Shown here: one piece after another, positions 17,116-25,176 of the stretch | Layout of the letters: every line of letters begins with the position of its first letter | Numbering within the stretch: position 1 is the first letter of the stretch | Assembly (NCBI RefSeq): GCF_019049285.1 | Contig: NZ_JAGMUL010000091.1 | Span: 29,948-93,947, forward strand | From: Streptomyces sp. AC550_RSS872 | GTDB taxonomy: Bacteria > Actinomycetota > Actinomycetes > Streptomycetales > Streptomycetaceae | Direction of reading: 5' to 3' | DNA: 64,000 nucleotides | Made by a program: the position numbers and the translations under genes | The notes under the pieces: model-generated | Told to the model about the DNA's origin: nothing | Database searches by the model: none | What the model saw: the letters and a program-made list of their open reading frames with translations, nothing else

Positions 17116-19433
17116 GCGCCACGGCCCCGGTGGCCGCCCCGTCGCTCCAGGGCGACGTACCCGCACGGACCGGCGGCATCGCCGGTGAGCCGGACCGGGC
17201 GCGGCGGCTGTGGTCGCTGGTGCCCGTGGCCGCGCTGTCCGGCGCCTCGGGGTGCGGCTTCGCCCGGGTCTTCCCGCCGTCCGAGCTGCTTCCGGTGCTG
17301 GCGGTGGCCGTGTTCGCCCCGCTCGCACTGTCGGCGGTGCTGTCGGGCCTGCTCCGTCGCCGCCCCGCCCGCGAGGGGCGCGCGAGCCGACCCACCCTGC
17401 CGCTGTGGCCGGCCGCGCTGCTGACCCTCGTCGCCTGGGCCGGCGTCGTCAGCGCGACCCTCTTCCACGAGGTGAGCGACGGTCTGCCGGGCGCAGCCGC
17501 ACTGCGCGCCACGTGGTCAGCGCTCCTCGACGCACCGCACGCGCTGCTCACCACCATCCTGCCCGCGCCCGGCGAGCCCGAACTGCTGGTGCTGCCGCAC
17601 GCCGTCGTCTGGACGGCCACCGCCGTCGCCGCTGAACTCGCCCTGCGGACCCGCGCGCCGCTGCTTCCCGCCGTCCCCGCGGTCCTCGCCTTCGGCTTCC
17701 CGCTGGTACTCGGCGCGGACGGGCCGGGATCGTCGTACCCGGCGGCGGGCGCGCTGGCCGGGGCCGCCGCGCTGCTGGTGCTGGTGCGTTCCCGAGTCCG
17801 GCTTCCGCTGCGCGCCATGGCGCTCCGGCTGCCGGCCGTGGCCGCGCTCGGCGGCGTCGCGGCACTGCTGGGCCCGCTCCTTCCCGGTCTCGGCTCCCCC
17901 TACGACCTACGGAAGACGGTCACACCACCGACCGAACGGCCGCAGTCCATCAGCCCGTTGGACCAGGTCGCGGCCTGGCTGCGCAACGGCGACGAGAAGG
18001 TCTTCACCGTACGGACCTCGGGTGCGACCCCCGGGAACTACCGGCTGGCGGTCCTCGACCGGTACGACGGGACGACCTGGAGCAGCAACGCCGGGCTGAC
18101 CCGTACCGGTGGCCGGGTGCCGGAGGAGAAAGGCACCGATCCGGACGGAGCGGGCCGGACCAAGACGCTCGAACAGCATGTCACCGTACAGTCGTTGCCC
18201 GGCATCTGGCTCCCCGCCGCCGACCGGCCCTCATCCGTGACCACGCCCGAAGGGACCTCCCTGTCCGTCGACCCGGACAGCGGGGTGCTCTCCACGGGGG
18301 CGGCCGTCCGGCACGGCTTCACCTACACCGCGATCTCCCGTCTCCCCGAGTACGACGCCGACCGGCTGCGGTACGCGGCGGCCGCCCACGACCCGGCACG
18401 CGTGAAGCTCCCCGCCGTCGACGCGGCCGGGCAACCGATCCCCTCCGTACGGTCCTTCAGGAACATCGCCGTACAGGTCACCCGGGGCACGACCCACCCC
18501 TATCAGCGGGCCGTACGCCTGGCCGACTGGCTGCGCGCCAACTACCGGCTCGACCCCGAGGCGCTGCCCGGGCACACCTACCGGAGCCTGGAGTTCTTCC
18601 TGGCGGACGGCGGAGGGGGCACGTCCGAGCAGTTCGCCGCCTCGTTCGCGGTCCTGGCCCGCACCCTCGGCCTGCCCACCCGGGTGGCCGTGGGCTTCCG
18701 CCCGGGTACGCGGACCGGTTCCGGCACCTGGCAGGTACGGGGACGGGACGTGCTGGCCTGGCCGGAGGTGAAGTTCGCCGGGGTCGGCTGGGTGCCGTTC
18801 CATCCGACGCCCGGCGAGGCCGCTCAGGGCGGCTCCGGAGCCGCGTCGGCGGCGGAGCCCGAGGAACGTCAGCATGCGGACCGGGAGGGCACCGAGCCGA
18901 CGCCGTCGTCGACGCCCCCGCGCAAACCGGCCGAGGCGGCCCCCGCCACCGGGGGCGCGTCCGGCACCGGTATGCCGCCCCTGTGGCTCACCGTCCCGCT
19001 CGCGCTGCTCCTGCTCGCCACGGCCTATGTGCTGTACGCGCTGTGGCTGCCGTACAACAGGCGCAGCAGACGGCGCAACGGCCCGGACGCGCGGCACAGG
19101 GTCCTCGGGGCCTGGCAGCAGATCGTCGAACGCCTCACGGAGATCGGCCTTCCCGCCACGGGAGCGCACACGGCGCAGGAGATCGCCGCGTTCGGCGCGG
19201 AGCACGTGGGCGGCACCGCGGGCCGGCGCCTGCCGGACCTGGCCACCCTGGTCAACGAGGTCGAGTACGCGGGCCGCAGACCCGACAGCGCGGCCGCCGA
19301 CTCCGCGTGGGCGGACTGCGACGCGCTCGAGGAGACCGTCCGGCACCGCATCCCGCGCCGCACCCGCCTGCTCCGCCACCTGCGCTCCGCGGCCCCTCGC
19401 CGACGTCGCCCGGGGGCCGGCCTCCCGAGATAG
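17112..19433 (+). CDS. TgpA-like transglutaminase-fold membrane protein without catalytic triad
   Basis: A 773-residue protein. Five or six N-terminal TM helices (about 35-265) precede a periplasm-side transglutaminase-like domain (about 390-585), a Pro/Ala-rich linker, one TM helix (about 620-645) and a cytoplasmic DUF4129-like tail. Core motifs align with TgpA, but Cys is Ser505 (GTSEQFA), His is Leu548 (VLAWPEV) and Asp is His564 (VPFHPTP). So the whole Cys-His-Asp triad is replaced while the fold motifs persist, which implies a structural or binding role. The ATG overlaps the DUF58 stop. It is the last gene of the operon. Confidence 0.88.
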   Translation: MSATAPVAAPSLQGDVPARTGGIAGEPDRARRLWSLVPVAALSGASGCGFARVFPPSELLPVLAVAVFAPLALSAVLSGLLRRRPAREGRASRPTLPLWPAALLTLVAWAGVVSATLFHEVSDGLPGAAALRATWSALLDAPHALLTTILPAPGEPELLVLPHAVVWTATAVAAELALRTRAPLLPAVPAVLAFGFPLVLGADGPGSSYPAAGALAGAAALLVLVRSRVRLPLRAMALRLPAVAALGGVAALLGPLLPGLGSPYDLRKTVTPPTERPQSISPLDQVAAWLRNGDEKVFTVRTSGATPGNYRLAVLDRYDGTTWSSNAGLTRTGGRVPEEKGTDPDGAGRTKTLEQHVTVQSLPGIWLPAADRPSSVTTPEGTSLSVDPDSGVLSTGAAVRHGFTYTAISRLPEYDADRLRYAAAAHDPARVKLPAVDAAGQPIPSVRSFRNIAVQVTRGTTHPYQRAVRLADWLRANYRLDPEALPGHTYRSLEFFLADGGGGTSEQFAASFAVLARTLGLPTRVAVGFRPGTRTGSGTWQVRGRDVLAWPEVKFAGVGWVPFHPTPGEAAQGGSGAASAAEPEERQHADREGTEPTPSSTPPRKPAEAAPATGGASGTGMPPLWLTVPLALLLLATAYVLYALWLPYNRRSRRRNGPDARHRVLGAWQQIVERLTEIGLPATGAHTAQEIAAFGAEHVGGTAGRRLPDLATLVNEVEYAGRRPDSAAADSAWADCDALEETVRHRIPRRTRLLRHLRSAAPRRRRPGAGLPR

Positions 19434-19529
19434 AGGTGTACGCGCGGCGGCCTGTCGCGTAGCGCCGCGCGCCCCCTTCACGCGCCCGGGCGCGCTTGTC
19501 AGCCACCCTGTCCGGGCACTACTGTCACC

Positions 19530-19700
19530 ACGCCTTGGTGAACGGGAAACCCGGTGTGATGCCGGTGCGGCCCTCGCCACTGTGAATCGGGAAGTCCGGC
19601 TCCGGCCCTCACGGGCAGCCACTGGGTTCTTCGGGACCCGGGAAGGCGGAGCACGGGCGGTGGTACCCGTAAGCCAGGAGACCGGCCAGGGCGCGTCAAC
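19530..19700 (+). promoter_or_regulatory. Cobalamin riboswitch
   Basis: The leader before cbiM carries the conserved cobalamin-riboswitch landmarks in order: GGTGAACGGGAAACCCGGTG near 19538-19557, GATGCCGGTGCGGCCCTCGCCACTGTGA, a variable arm, then the B12 box AAGCCAGGAGACCGGCC at 19671-19687. The B12 box ends 48 nt before the cbiM ATG. Binding of adenosylcobalamin should repress the cobalt transporter. The outer boundaries are approximate. Confidence 0.93.
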
Positions 19701-19734
19701 CATCCACGAGGTGCTGGAGAGGGTCTGCTGAGCC

Positions 19735-20436
19735 ATGCACATAGCCGAGGGTTTCCTGCCTCCGGCGCACGCGGTCGCCTGGGGCGTCGCGTCTGCGCCC
19801 TTCGTCGTCCACGGCGTCCGTTCACTCACCCGTGAGGTCAAGGAGCATCCGGAGAGCACGCTGCTCCTCGGCGCCTCCGGGGCCTTCACGTTCGTTCTGT
19901 CCGCGCTGAAACTGCCCTCGGTGACCGGCAGTTGCTCGCATCCCACGGGCACCGGTCTGGGCGCCATCCTGTTCCGGCCGCCGATCATGGCGGTGCTGGG
20001 CACGATCACCCTGCTCTTCCAGGCGCTGCTGCTCGCGCACGGCGGTCTGACCACGCTCGGCGCCAACGTCTTCTCGATGGCGATCGTCGGCCCCTGGGCG
20101 GGGTACGCGATCTACAAGCTGCTGCGGCGGTACGACGTGCCGCTGATGGTCGCCGTCTTCTTCGGTGCCTTCCTCGCCGACCTGTCCACCTACTGCGTGA
20201 CCAGCATCCAGCTGGCGCTGGCCTTCCCCGACCCGAGCAGCGGATTCCTCGGCGCGCTCGGCAAGTTCGGTTCCATCTTCGCCGTCACCCAGATCCCCCT
20301 CGCGGTGAGCGAGGGACTGCTCACGGTGCTCGTGATGCGGCTGCTGGTGCAGTCCAGCAAGGGCGAACTGACCCGGCTGGGCGTCCTCCTGACCAAGAAG
20401 CGGTCCCGGACCGAGACCGAGGCGGTGGCCCGATGA
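19735..20436 (+). CDS. cbiM: Cobalt ECF transporter substrate-binding membrane subunit
   Basis: A 233-residue integral membrane protein. It starts MHIAEG, whose N-terminal amine and His2 coordinate Co(II) in CbiM. Six or seven hydrophobic helices follow, and the conserved SCSHPTGTGLGAILF segment (about residue 63) supplies the second His motif. CbiM is the S-component that captures cobalt for B12 synthesis. It lies directly behind the cobalamin riboswitch and overlaps cbiN by 4 nt (ATGA). Confidence 0.95.
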   Translation: MHIAEGFLPPAHAVAWGVASAPFVVHGVRSLTREVKEHPESTLLLGASGAFTFVLSALKLPSVTGSCSHPTGTGLGAILFRPPIMAVLGTITLLFQALLLAHGGLTTLGANVFSMAIVGPWAGYAIYKLLRRYDVPLMVAVFFGAFLADLSTYCVTSIQLALAFPDPSSGFLGALGKFGSIFAVTQIPLAVSEGLLTVLVMRLLVQSSKGELTRLGVLLTKKRSRTETEAVAR

Positions 20437-20807
20437 GCAGGAACACGAAGATCAACATCCTGCTGCTGGTCGTCGTGGCCGCCCTCGCCGTACTGCCGCT
20501 GGCCCTCGGCCTCGGCGACCACAAGGAGGAGCCGTTCACGGGCGCCGACGGCGAGGCGGAGACTGCGATCACCGAGATCCAGCCGGACTACGAACCATGG
20601 TTCTCCCCGCTGTACGAACCGCCGTCCGGTGAGATCGAGTCGGCCCTGTTCTCCCTCCAAGCGGCCCTCGGGGCCGGGGTCCTCGCCTACTACTTCGGCC
20701 TGCGCCGGGGACGGCGGCAGGGCGAGGAGCGGGCGCTGGAGCGGGTCGGCGGCGCCGAGAGCGCGGCCGGCGCGACCGCCGAGGAGTCCCCGGCCGAGAG
20801 GTCCTGA
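20433..20807 (+). CDS. cbiN: Cobalt ECF transporter accessory subunit
   Basis: A 124-residue protein with two TM helices (about 8-28 and 67-87). The conserved extracytoplasmic loop between them includes FTGADGEAETAI and PWFSPLYEPPSGEIES. CbiN temporarily associates with CbiM and opens its binding loop for cobalt. It starts within the cbiM stop and is followed 6 nt later by cbiQ. The charged C-terminal tail is longer than the core needs. Confidence 0.92.
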   Translation: MSRNTKINILLLVVVAALAVLPLALGLGDHKEEPFTGADGEAETAITEIQPDYEPWFSPLYEPPSGEIESALFSLQAALGAGVLAYYFGLRRGRRQGEERALERVGGAESAAGATAEESPAERS

Positions 20808-20813
20808 CCTCTC

Positions 20814-21563
20814 GTGCTGCCGATCGACGCGGCGGCGCACAGCAGTCGCTGGCGCCGCCGTCACCCCGTGGACAAGGCCGTGCTCGGACTCGGCCTCACC
20901 GTGCTCGCGATCTCGCTGCCGCCCTGGCCGGGCGCCGCACTGGTCCTGGCCACCTCCCTCGCCGTACTGCTGGGTCCGGCGGGCGTGCCCGCGCGGCGGC
21001 TGTGGCGGGCCTACCGTGTGCCGCTCGGCTTCTGTGTGACCGGCGCGCTCACCCTGCTCGTCCAGGTCGGCGGGCCGGACGGCTTCGTGTCCCTCGCCGA
21101 CGAGGGCCCGCTGCGCGCCGGGGAGTTGCTGCTGCGTACCTCGGCCGCCTCGCTGGGCGTGCTGCTGTTCGCCTTCACCACGCCGATGTCCGATCTGCTG
21201 CCCCGCCTGGTGAAGGCCGGGGTGCCCGCGCCAGTCGTCGACGTCGCCCTGGTGACGTACCGGATGAGCTTCCTGCTCCTGGACTCCGTGCGCCGTATCC
21301 GGGAGGCCCAGGCCGCCCGGCTCGGGCACACCGGCCGGGCCGCGGAGTGGCGGTCGCTGGCCGGGCTCGGGGCCACCGCCTTCGTGCGGGCCTTCGACCG
21401 GGCCACCCGGCTCCAGGCCGGGCTCGCCGGGCGCGGCTACGACGGCACGCTGCGCGTCCTGGTGCCCGAGGCCCGGGTCTCCGTCCGCTTCACGGCCGCG
21501 AGTTGCGGGCTCCTCGCAGCGCTGGCCGCCCTCACCCTCGTACTGGAAAGGGCCCTGCCATGA
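20814..21563 (+). CDS. cbiQ: Cobalt ECF transporter transmembrane (T) component
   Basis: A 249-residue T-component with four or five TM helices. The two coupling motifs that contact the ATPase are recognisable in the cytoplasmic part (EAQAARLGH near residue 164 and the later QAGLAGRGYDG near 203, the Ala-Arg-Gly type signatures). GTG start, 6 nt after the cbiN stop with GAGAGG further upstream. The stop overlaps the cbiO ATG (ATGA). Confidence 0.92.
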   Translation: MLPIDAAAHSSRWRRRHPVDKAVLGLGLTVLAISLPPWPGAALVLATSLAVLLGPAGVPARRLWRAYRVPLGFCVTGALTLLVQVGGPDGFVSLADEGPLRAGELLLRTSAASLGVLLFAFTTPMSDLLPRLVKAGVPAPVVDVALVTYRMSFLLLDSVRRIREAQAARLGHTGRAAEWRSLAGLGATAFVRAFDRATRLQAGLAGRGYDGTLRVLVPEARVSVRFTAASCGLLAALAALTLVLERALP

Positions 21564-22414
21564 GCGAGCCCACCGCCCTGGTCGCCCTGCGGGGCGTGTC
21601 CTACGCCTACGAGGACGGCCCCGTCGTCCTCAGCGGCCTCGACTTCGACGTCCGCGAGGGGCGCGCGCTGGCGCTGCTCGGCCGCAACGGCAGCGGCAAG
21701 ACCACGCTGATGCGGCTGCTCAGCGGTGGACTGCGTCCGGACGACGGCCGGTTGACCGTGGCGGGTACCCCGGTCACTTACGACCGCAAGGGCCTGACCC
21801 GGCTGCGGACGACCGTGCAGCTGGTGGTGCAGGATCCTGACGACCAGCTGTTCGCCGCGTCCGTCGCCCAGGACGTCTCCTTCGGCCCGCTGAACCTGGG
21901 CCTGCCCGACGCCGAGGTGCGGGCACGGGTCGACGAGGCGCTCACCGCCCTGGACATCACCGCGCTGGCCGACCGGCCCACGCATCTGCTGTCGTACGGG
22001 CAGCGCAAGCGCACGGCCATCGCGGGCGCCGTCGCGATGCGGCCCCGCGTGCTGATCCTCGACGAGCCGACCGCCGGGCTGGACCCCGACGGTCAGGAGC
22101 GTCTCTTGGCCACCCTCGACGGGCTCCGCGCGAGCGGCACCACGGTGGTGATGGCCACTCATGACGTCGACCTGGCCCTGCGCTGGGCGGACGACGCGGC
22201 CCTGCTGACCCCGGGCGGCGTCCGCACAGGAGCGGCGCCCGCCATGCTGGCCCGCACCGATCTCCTCCAGCAGGCCGGGCTGCGCCTGCCCTGGGGCGTC
22301 GCGGCGGCCCAGTTCCTGCGCGCGCACGGCCTGCTGGACGACGCGTCGCCGGGCCCGCGCGACGCGGAGGCACTGGCGGCCCTGGCCACGGCACCGAGCC
22401 CGGCCGAAGGCTGA
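21560..22414 (+). CDS. cbiO: Cobalt ECF transporter ATP-binding subunit
   Basis: A 284-residue ABC ATPase. Walker A is GRNGSGKTT (about residue 39), the Q-loop is VVQDPDDQLFA, the signature is LSYGQRKR (the ECF-type variant of LSGGQ), Walker B is VLILDEPTAGLD and the switch His is in MATHDVD. A short C-terminal extension (about 215-284) is common in CbiO. It completes the cbiMNQO operon that drives cobalt uptake for B12. B12-dependent Ecm is encoded in the same window. Confidence 0.95.
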   Translation: MSEPTALVALRGVSYAYEDGPVVLSGLDFDVREGRALALLGRNGSGKTTLMRLLSGGLRPDDGRLTVAGTPVTYDRKGLTRLRTTVQLVVQDPDDQLFAASVAQDVSFGPLNLGLPDAEVRARVDEALTALDITALADRPTHLLSYGQRKRTAIAGAVAMRPRVLILDEPTAGLDPDGQERLLATLDGLRASGTTVVMATHDVDLALRWADDAALLTPGGVRTGAAPAMLARTDLLQQAGLRLPWGVAAAQFLRAHGLLDDASPGPRDAEALAALATAPSPAEG

Positions 22415-22527
22415 CTTGTGCGCGCGTTGGGCACACGGGTGATACATCCCGCGAGCACACACCAAAGGCGGGGCGGTCCCCACGGTTCGCTGTTTCATGA
22501 GGTCACGTACGACCGAAGTGAGGCAGC

Positions 22528-24030
22528 ATGGCCGACGCCACGGAGGACACCCACCCGCCCGGAGGGCTGAAGGCCAACGCGATCGGGTTCGTCGACGCCC
22601 TCGTCATCGGGCTCAACTCCACCTCGCCCGCGTACTCGCTGGCCGCGGCGATCGGCCCGGTGGTGGCGCTCGTCGGTGTCCACGCCCCCGGCGTCATGCT
22701 CGCCTCGTTCGTCCCGATGCTGCTGATCGCGTCGGCGTTCTACTACCTCAACCGGGTCGACCAGGACTGCGGGACGACGTTCTCGTGGGTCACCCGGGCG
22801 ATGGGCCCGTGGGCGGGCTGGCTCGGCGGCTGGGCCATCACGCTGACCGGGGTCCTGGTGGTCGGCTCGCTCGCGGACGTCGCGGTGACGTTCGCCCTGC
22901 TCGCGTTCGGCCTCGAAGGCTGGGTCGACGACGAGTTGCTGCGCGAGACGCTGACGGTGCTGCTCATCCTGGTGATGACGGCCGTGTGCGTCATCGGCAC
23001 GGAGGTGTCGGCCAAGGTGCAGAACGTACTGATCCTCGCGCAGGTCGCCTGTCTGCTCGTGTTCGCCGTGGTGGCGATCTACCGGGTCTACGCCGACACC
23101 GGTTCGCTCGACTCCGTCGATCCGGCGTTCGGCTGGCTGGATCCCTTCGGAGCCGGTGGCGCCGAACTGACGGCGAGTCTGCTGCTGGGCGTGTTCATCT
23201 ACTGGGGCTGGGAATCTGCGGTGAACCTCACCGAGGAGGTGGAGAACTCCGCGACCGCTCCCGGCAGGGCGGCCGTGTGGTCGACGGTCGTCCTGCTGGT
23301 GACGTATGTGTCGGTCGCCTACGCGGTCGTGGCCTACGCCGGCCCGGCGTACCTGGCCGAGAACGCGCAGGAGGAGGAGTTCATCTTCGCGCTGCTCGCC
23401 GACGAGGTCATGGGCGCCTGGGACTGGGTCGTACTGCTGGCGGTCTCGACCTCCGCCCTCGCGTCGACGCAGACGACGATCATCCCCGCCTCGCGCACCG
23501 CGCTGTCCATGGCACGCCGGCACGCGCTGCCGGCGTACTTCGGGCACATCCACGCCCGCTTCCGCACGCCGGACGTGAGTACTTGGTGGGTCGCGGCCAT
23601 CGCCATCGCCTGGTACGTCGCGGTGCGCCAGATCAGCCAGAACGCGCTGTTCGACTCGCTGACCGCGCTGTCGCTGCTGATCGCGTTCTACTACGCGCTC
23701 ACGGGCGTCGCCTGCGCGGTCTACTACCGCCGCCATCTCACCGAGAGCCCGCACCACTTCCTGCTCATCGGCCTCGGCCCGCTGGTCGGCGCCGGGCTGC
23801 TGGTCTGGCTGCTGGTCGAGTCGATCGGCGACATGTCCGACCCCGCGAACTCCTACAGCGGCGTCTCCTGGTTCGGGCTCGGCCCGCCGCTGGTCATCGG
23901 CATCGGCATCACCCTCGCGGGTGTGGTCCTCATGGTCGTGTGGCGCCTGAGGGCACCGGCCTTCTGGGCGGAGCGCCCGGAGGTGGCCGACCCCGCCCGC
24001 GTACACGGCGACGCGCCGACCGAACCGTGA
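22528..24030 (+). CDS. APC-superfamily amino acid permease
   Basis: A 500-residue transporter with about 12 TM helices. The N-terminal helix region GFVDALVIGLNSTSPAYSLAA holds the unwound first-helix motif of APC transporters, and a second conserved segment is YWGWESAVNLTEEVENS (about residue 228). The protein probably imports or exchanges amino acids or amines. The substrate is not identifiable. It is monocistronic, 113 nt after cbiO. The region 24031-24294 downstream holds no gene I can support. Confidence 0.88.
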   Translation: MADATEDTHPPGGLKANAIGFVDALVIGLNSTSPAYSLAAAIGPVVALVGVHAPGVMLASFVPMLLIASAFYYLNRVDQDCGTTFSWVTRAMGPWAGWLGGWAITLTGVLVVGSLADVAVTFALLAFGLEGWVDDELLRETLTVLLILVMTAVCVIGTEVSAKVQNVLILAQVACLLVFAVVAIYRVYADTGSLDSVDPAFGWLDPFGAGGAELTASLLLGVFIYWGWESAVNLTEEVENSATAPGRAAVWSTVVLLVTYVSVAYAVVAYAGPAYLAENAQEEEFIFALLADEVMGAWDWVVLLAVSTSALASTQTTIIPASRTALSMARRHALPAYFGHIHARFRTPDVSTWWVAAIAIAWYVAVRQISQNALFDSLTALSLLIAFYYALTGVACAVYYRRHLTESPHHFLLIGLGPLVGAGLLVWLLVESIGDMSDPANSYSGVSWFGLGPPLVIGIGITLAGVVLMVVWRLRAPAFWAERPEVADPARVHGDAPTEP

Positions 24031-24294
24031 GGCCCTGCGCGGCAACGCACCCCGGCCTCCAAGTCCACCACCCGACGGTCCATGCCGGCCGGCGTTTGGC
24101 CGGGCCCGCACCAGGGACTCGCTGGTGATCGGTGTGAACGGCTTGTCCAGACCGGCTCCCTTGCCCGCGTCCACCGTTCCCGCGGCCTCGACGACCCAGG
24201 CCCAGCGTGAACACGGTCTGTGCGCGAGGCCTCCTGCACTGTCACCGGGCGGCGCGCCTTCGAGCGGGAGCCGTCAACTGACCCACACATACGG

Positions 24295-25023
24295 CTAGTT
24301 GGCGGTCCGGCCCGCCACCGTCCACTTCGACGGCAGTTCGATCCGCGTGCCGTCGGGCCCGTACTCCGTGGTGACCAGCGGCAGTTCGCCGCTGGCGAGA
24401 ACGGTGAGCCCGGCGGCGCGCAAATACTCGGGCACCGTCTCGTCGGCCACCTCGCCCGGGGCGATGCCGTGCCGGAAGATGGGGGCGAGTTTGGGCGGCG
24501 GCCCCGACGGGCTCTGCGCGAGGCCCATGAGGACGGGCTTGGCGGCCTCGGAGAGTTCGACGAGGAAGACCCGGCCGCGCTCGCCGACCAGCGTGGCGAT
24601 CCCGTCCACCATCAGCTGCCGGTCGTCGGGCTCGGCCTGGTGCAGCACGCCCCGCATATAGACGTTGGCATCGCCGAGTTCGGCGTGCAGCGTCTCTGCC
24701 TCGGTCTTCTCCACGGCGTCGAACAGCCGGTACGTGGCCTGTCCCGCGGGGTCGGCGCGGCGGGCGTGGTCGAGGGCCGCGGCGGACAGGTCGGCGCCGA
24801 CCAGACGCGGGAAGCGCTCGGCGAGGAAACGGGTCTGGGTGCCGTTGCCGCAGCCCAGGTCCACCATGGCCAGGCCCGGATCGGTCAGGTGCGCCTCGAA
24901 GAGGGCCAGATGGCGGCCGGCGGTCAGCACCGGCTCCGCGTCCCAGAACACCGCCCCCGGCTCCTCGGAGGCTTCACGCCAGAAGCCCTCCCAGGCCTCC
25001 CGGTATCGACTCGTCACGCTCAT
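24295..25023 (-). CDS. SAM-dependent class I methyltransferase
   Basis: A 242-residue protein. The SAM-binding motif MVDLGCGNGTQT is at about residues 54-65 with the acidic motif II GADLSAAALDHAR following. Post-II strands VYMRGVLHQ and VFLVELSEAA are present. The family resembles class I methyltransferases with a C-terminal cap. The acceptor is unknown. ATG at 25023 is chosen because GGGGAG lies 6 nt upstream; the longer frame has no conserved residues. It is transcribed in the same direction as the SpoIIE gene but separated by about 150 nt. Confidence 0.82.
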   Translation of the reverse strand: MSVTSRYREAWEGFWREASEEPGAVFWDAEPVLTAGRHLALFEAHLTDPGLAMVDLGCGNGTQTRFLAERFPRLVGADLSAAALDHARRADPAGQATYRLFDAVEKTEAETLHAELGDANVYMRGVLHQAEPDDRQLMVDGIATLVGERGRVFLVELSEAAKPVLMGLAQSPSGPPPKLAPIFRHGIAPGEVADETVPEYLRAAGLTVLASGELPLVTTEYGPDGTRIELPSKWTVAGRTAN

Positions 25024-25176
25024 GACCGACTCCCCAGATTGCGATGCCGACCCGTCGTGAAGTGACGGGCGAGTACGGTTTATCGCGGCCTGGTTTCGGC
25101 CACAAGCGCGCGGCACATACCTTCACTGCGCATTCGAGACTCTTTACGCCGTCGTACGCCCTTTGAGGCCGTCGTG

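Noticed and set aside
24031..24294. Possible remnant gene after the permease
   Set aside because: No frame gave a recognisable sequence on either strand.
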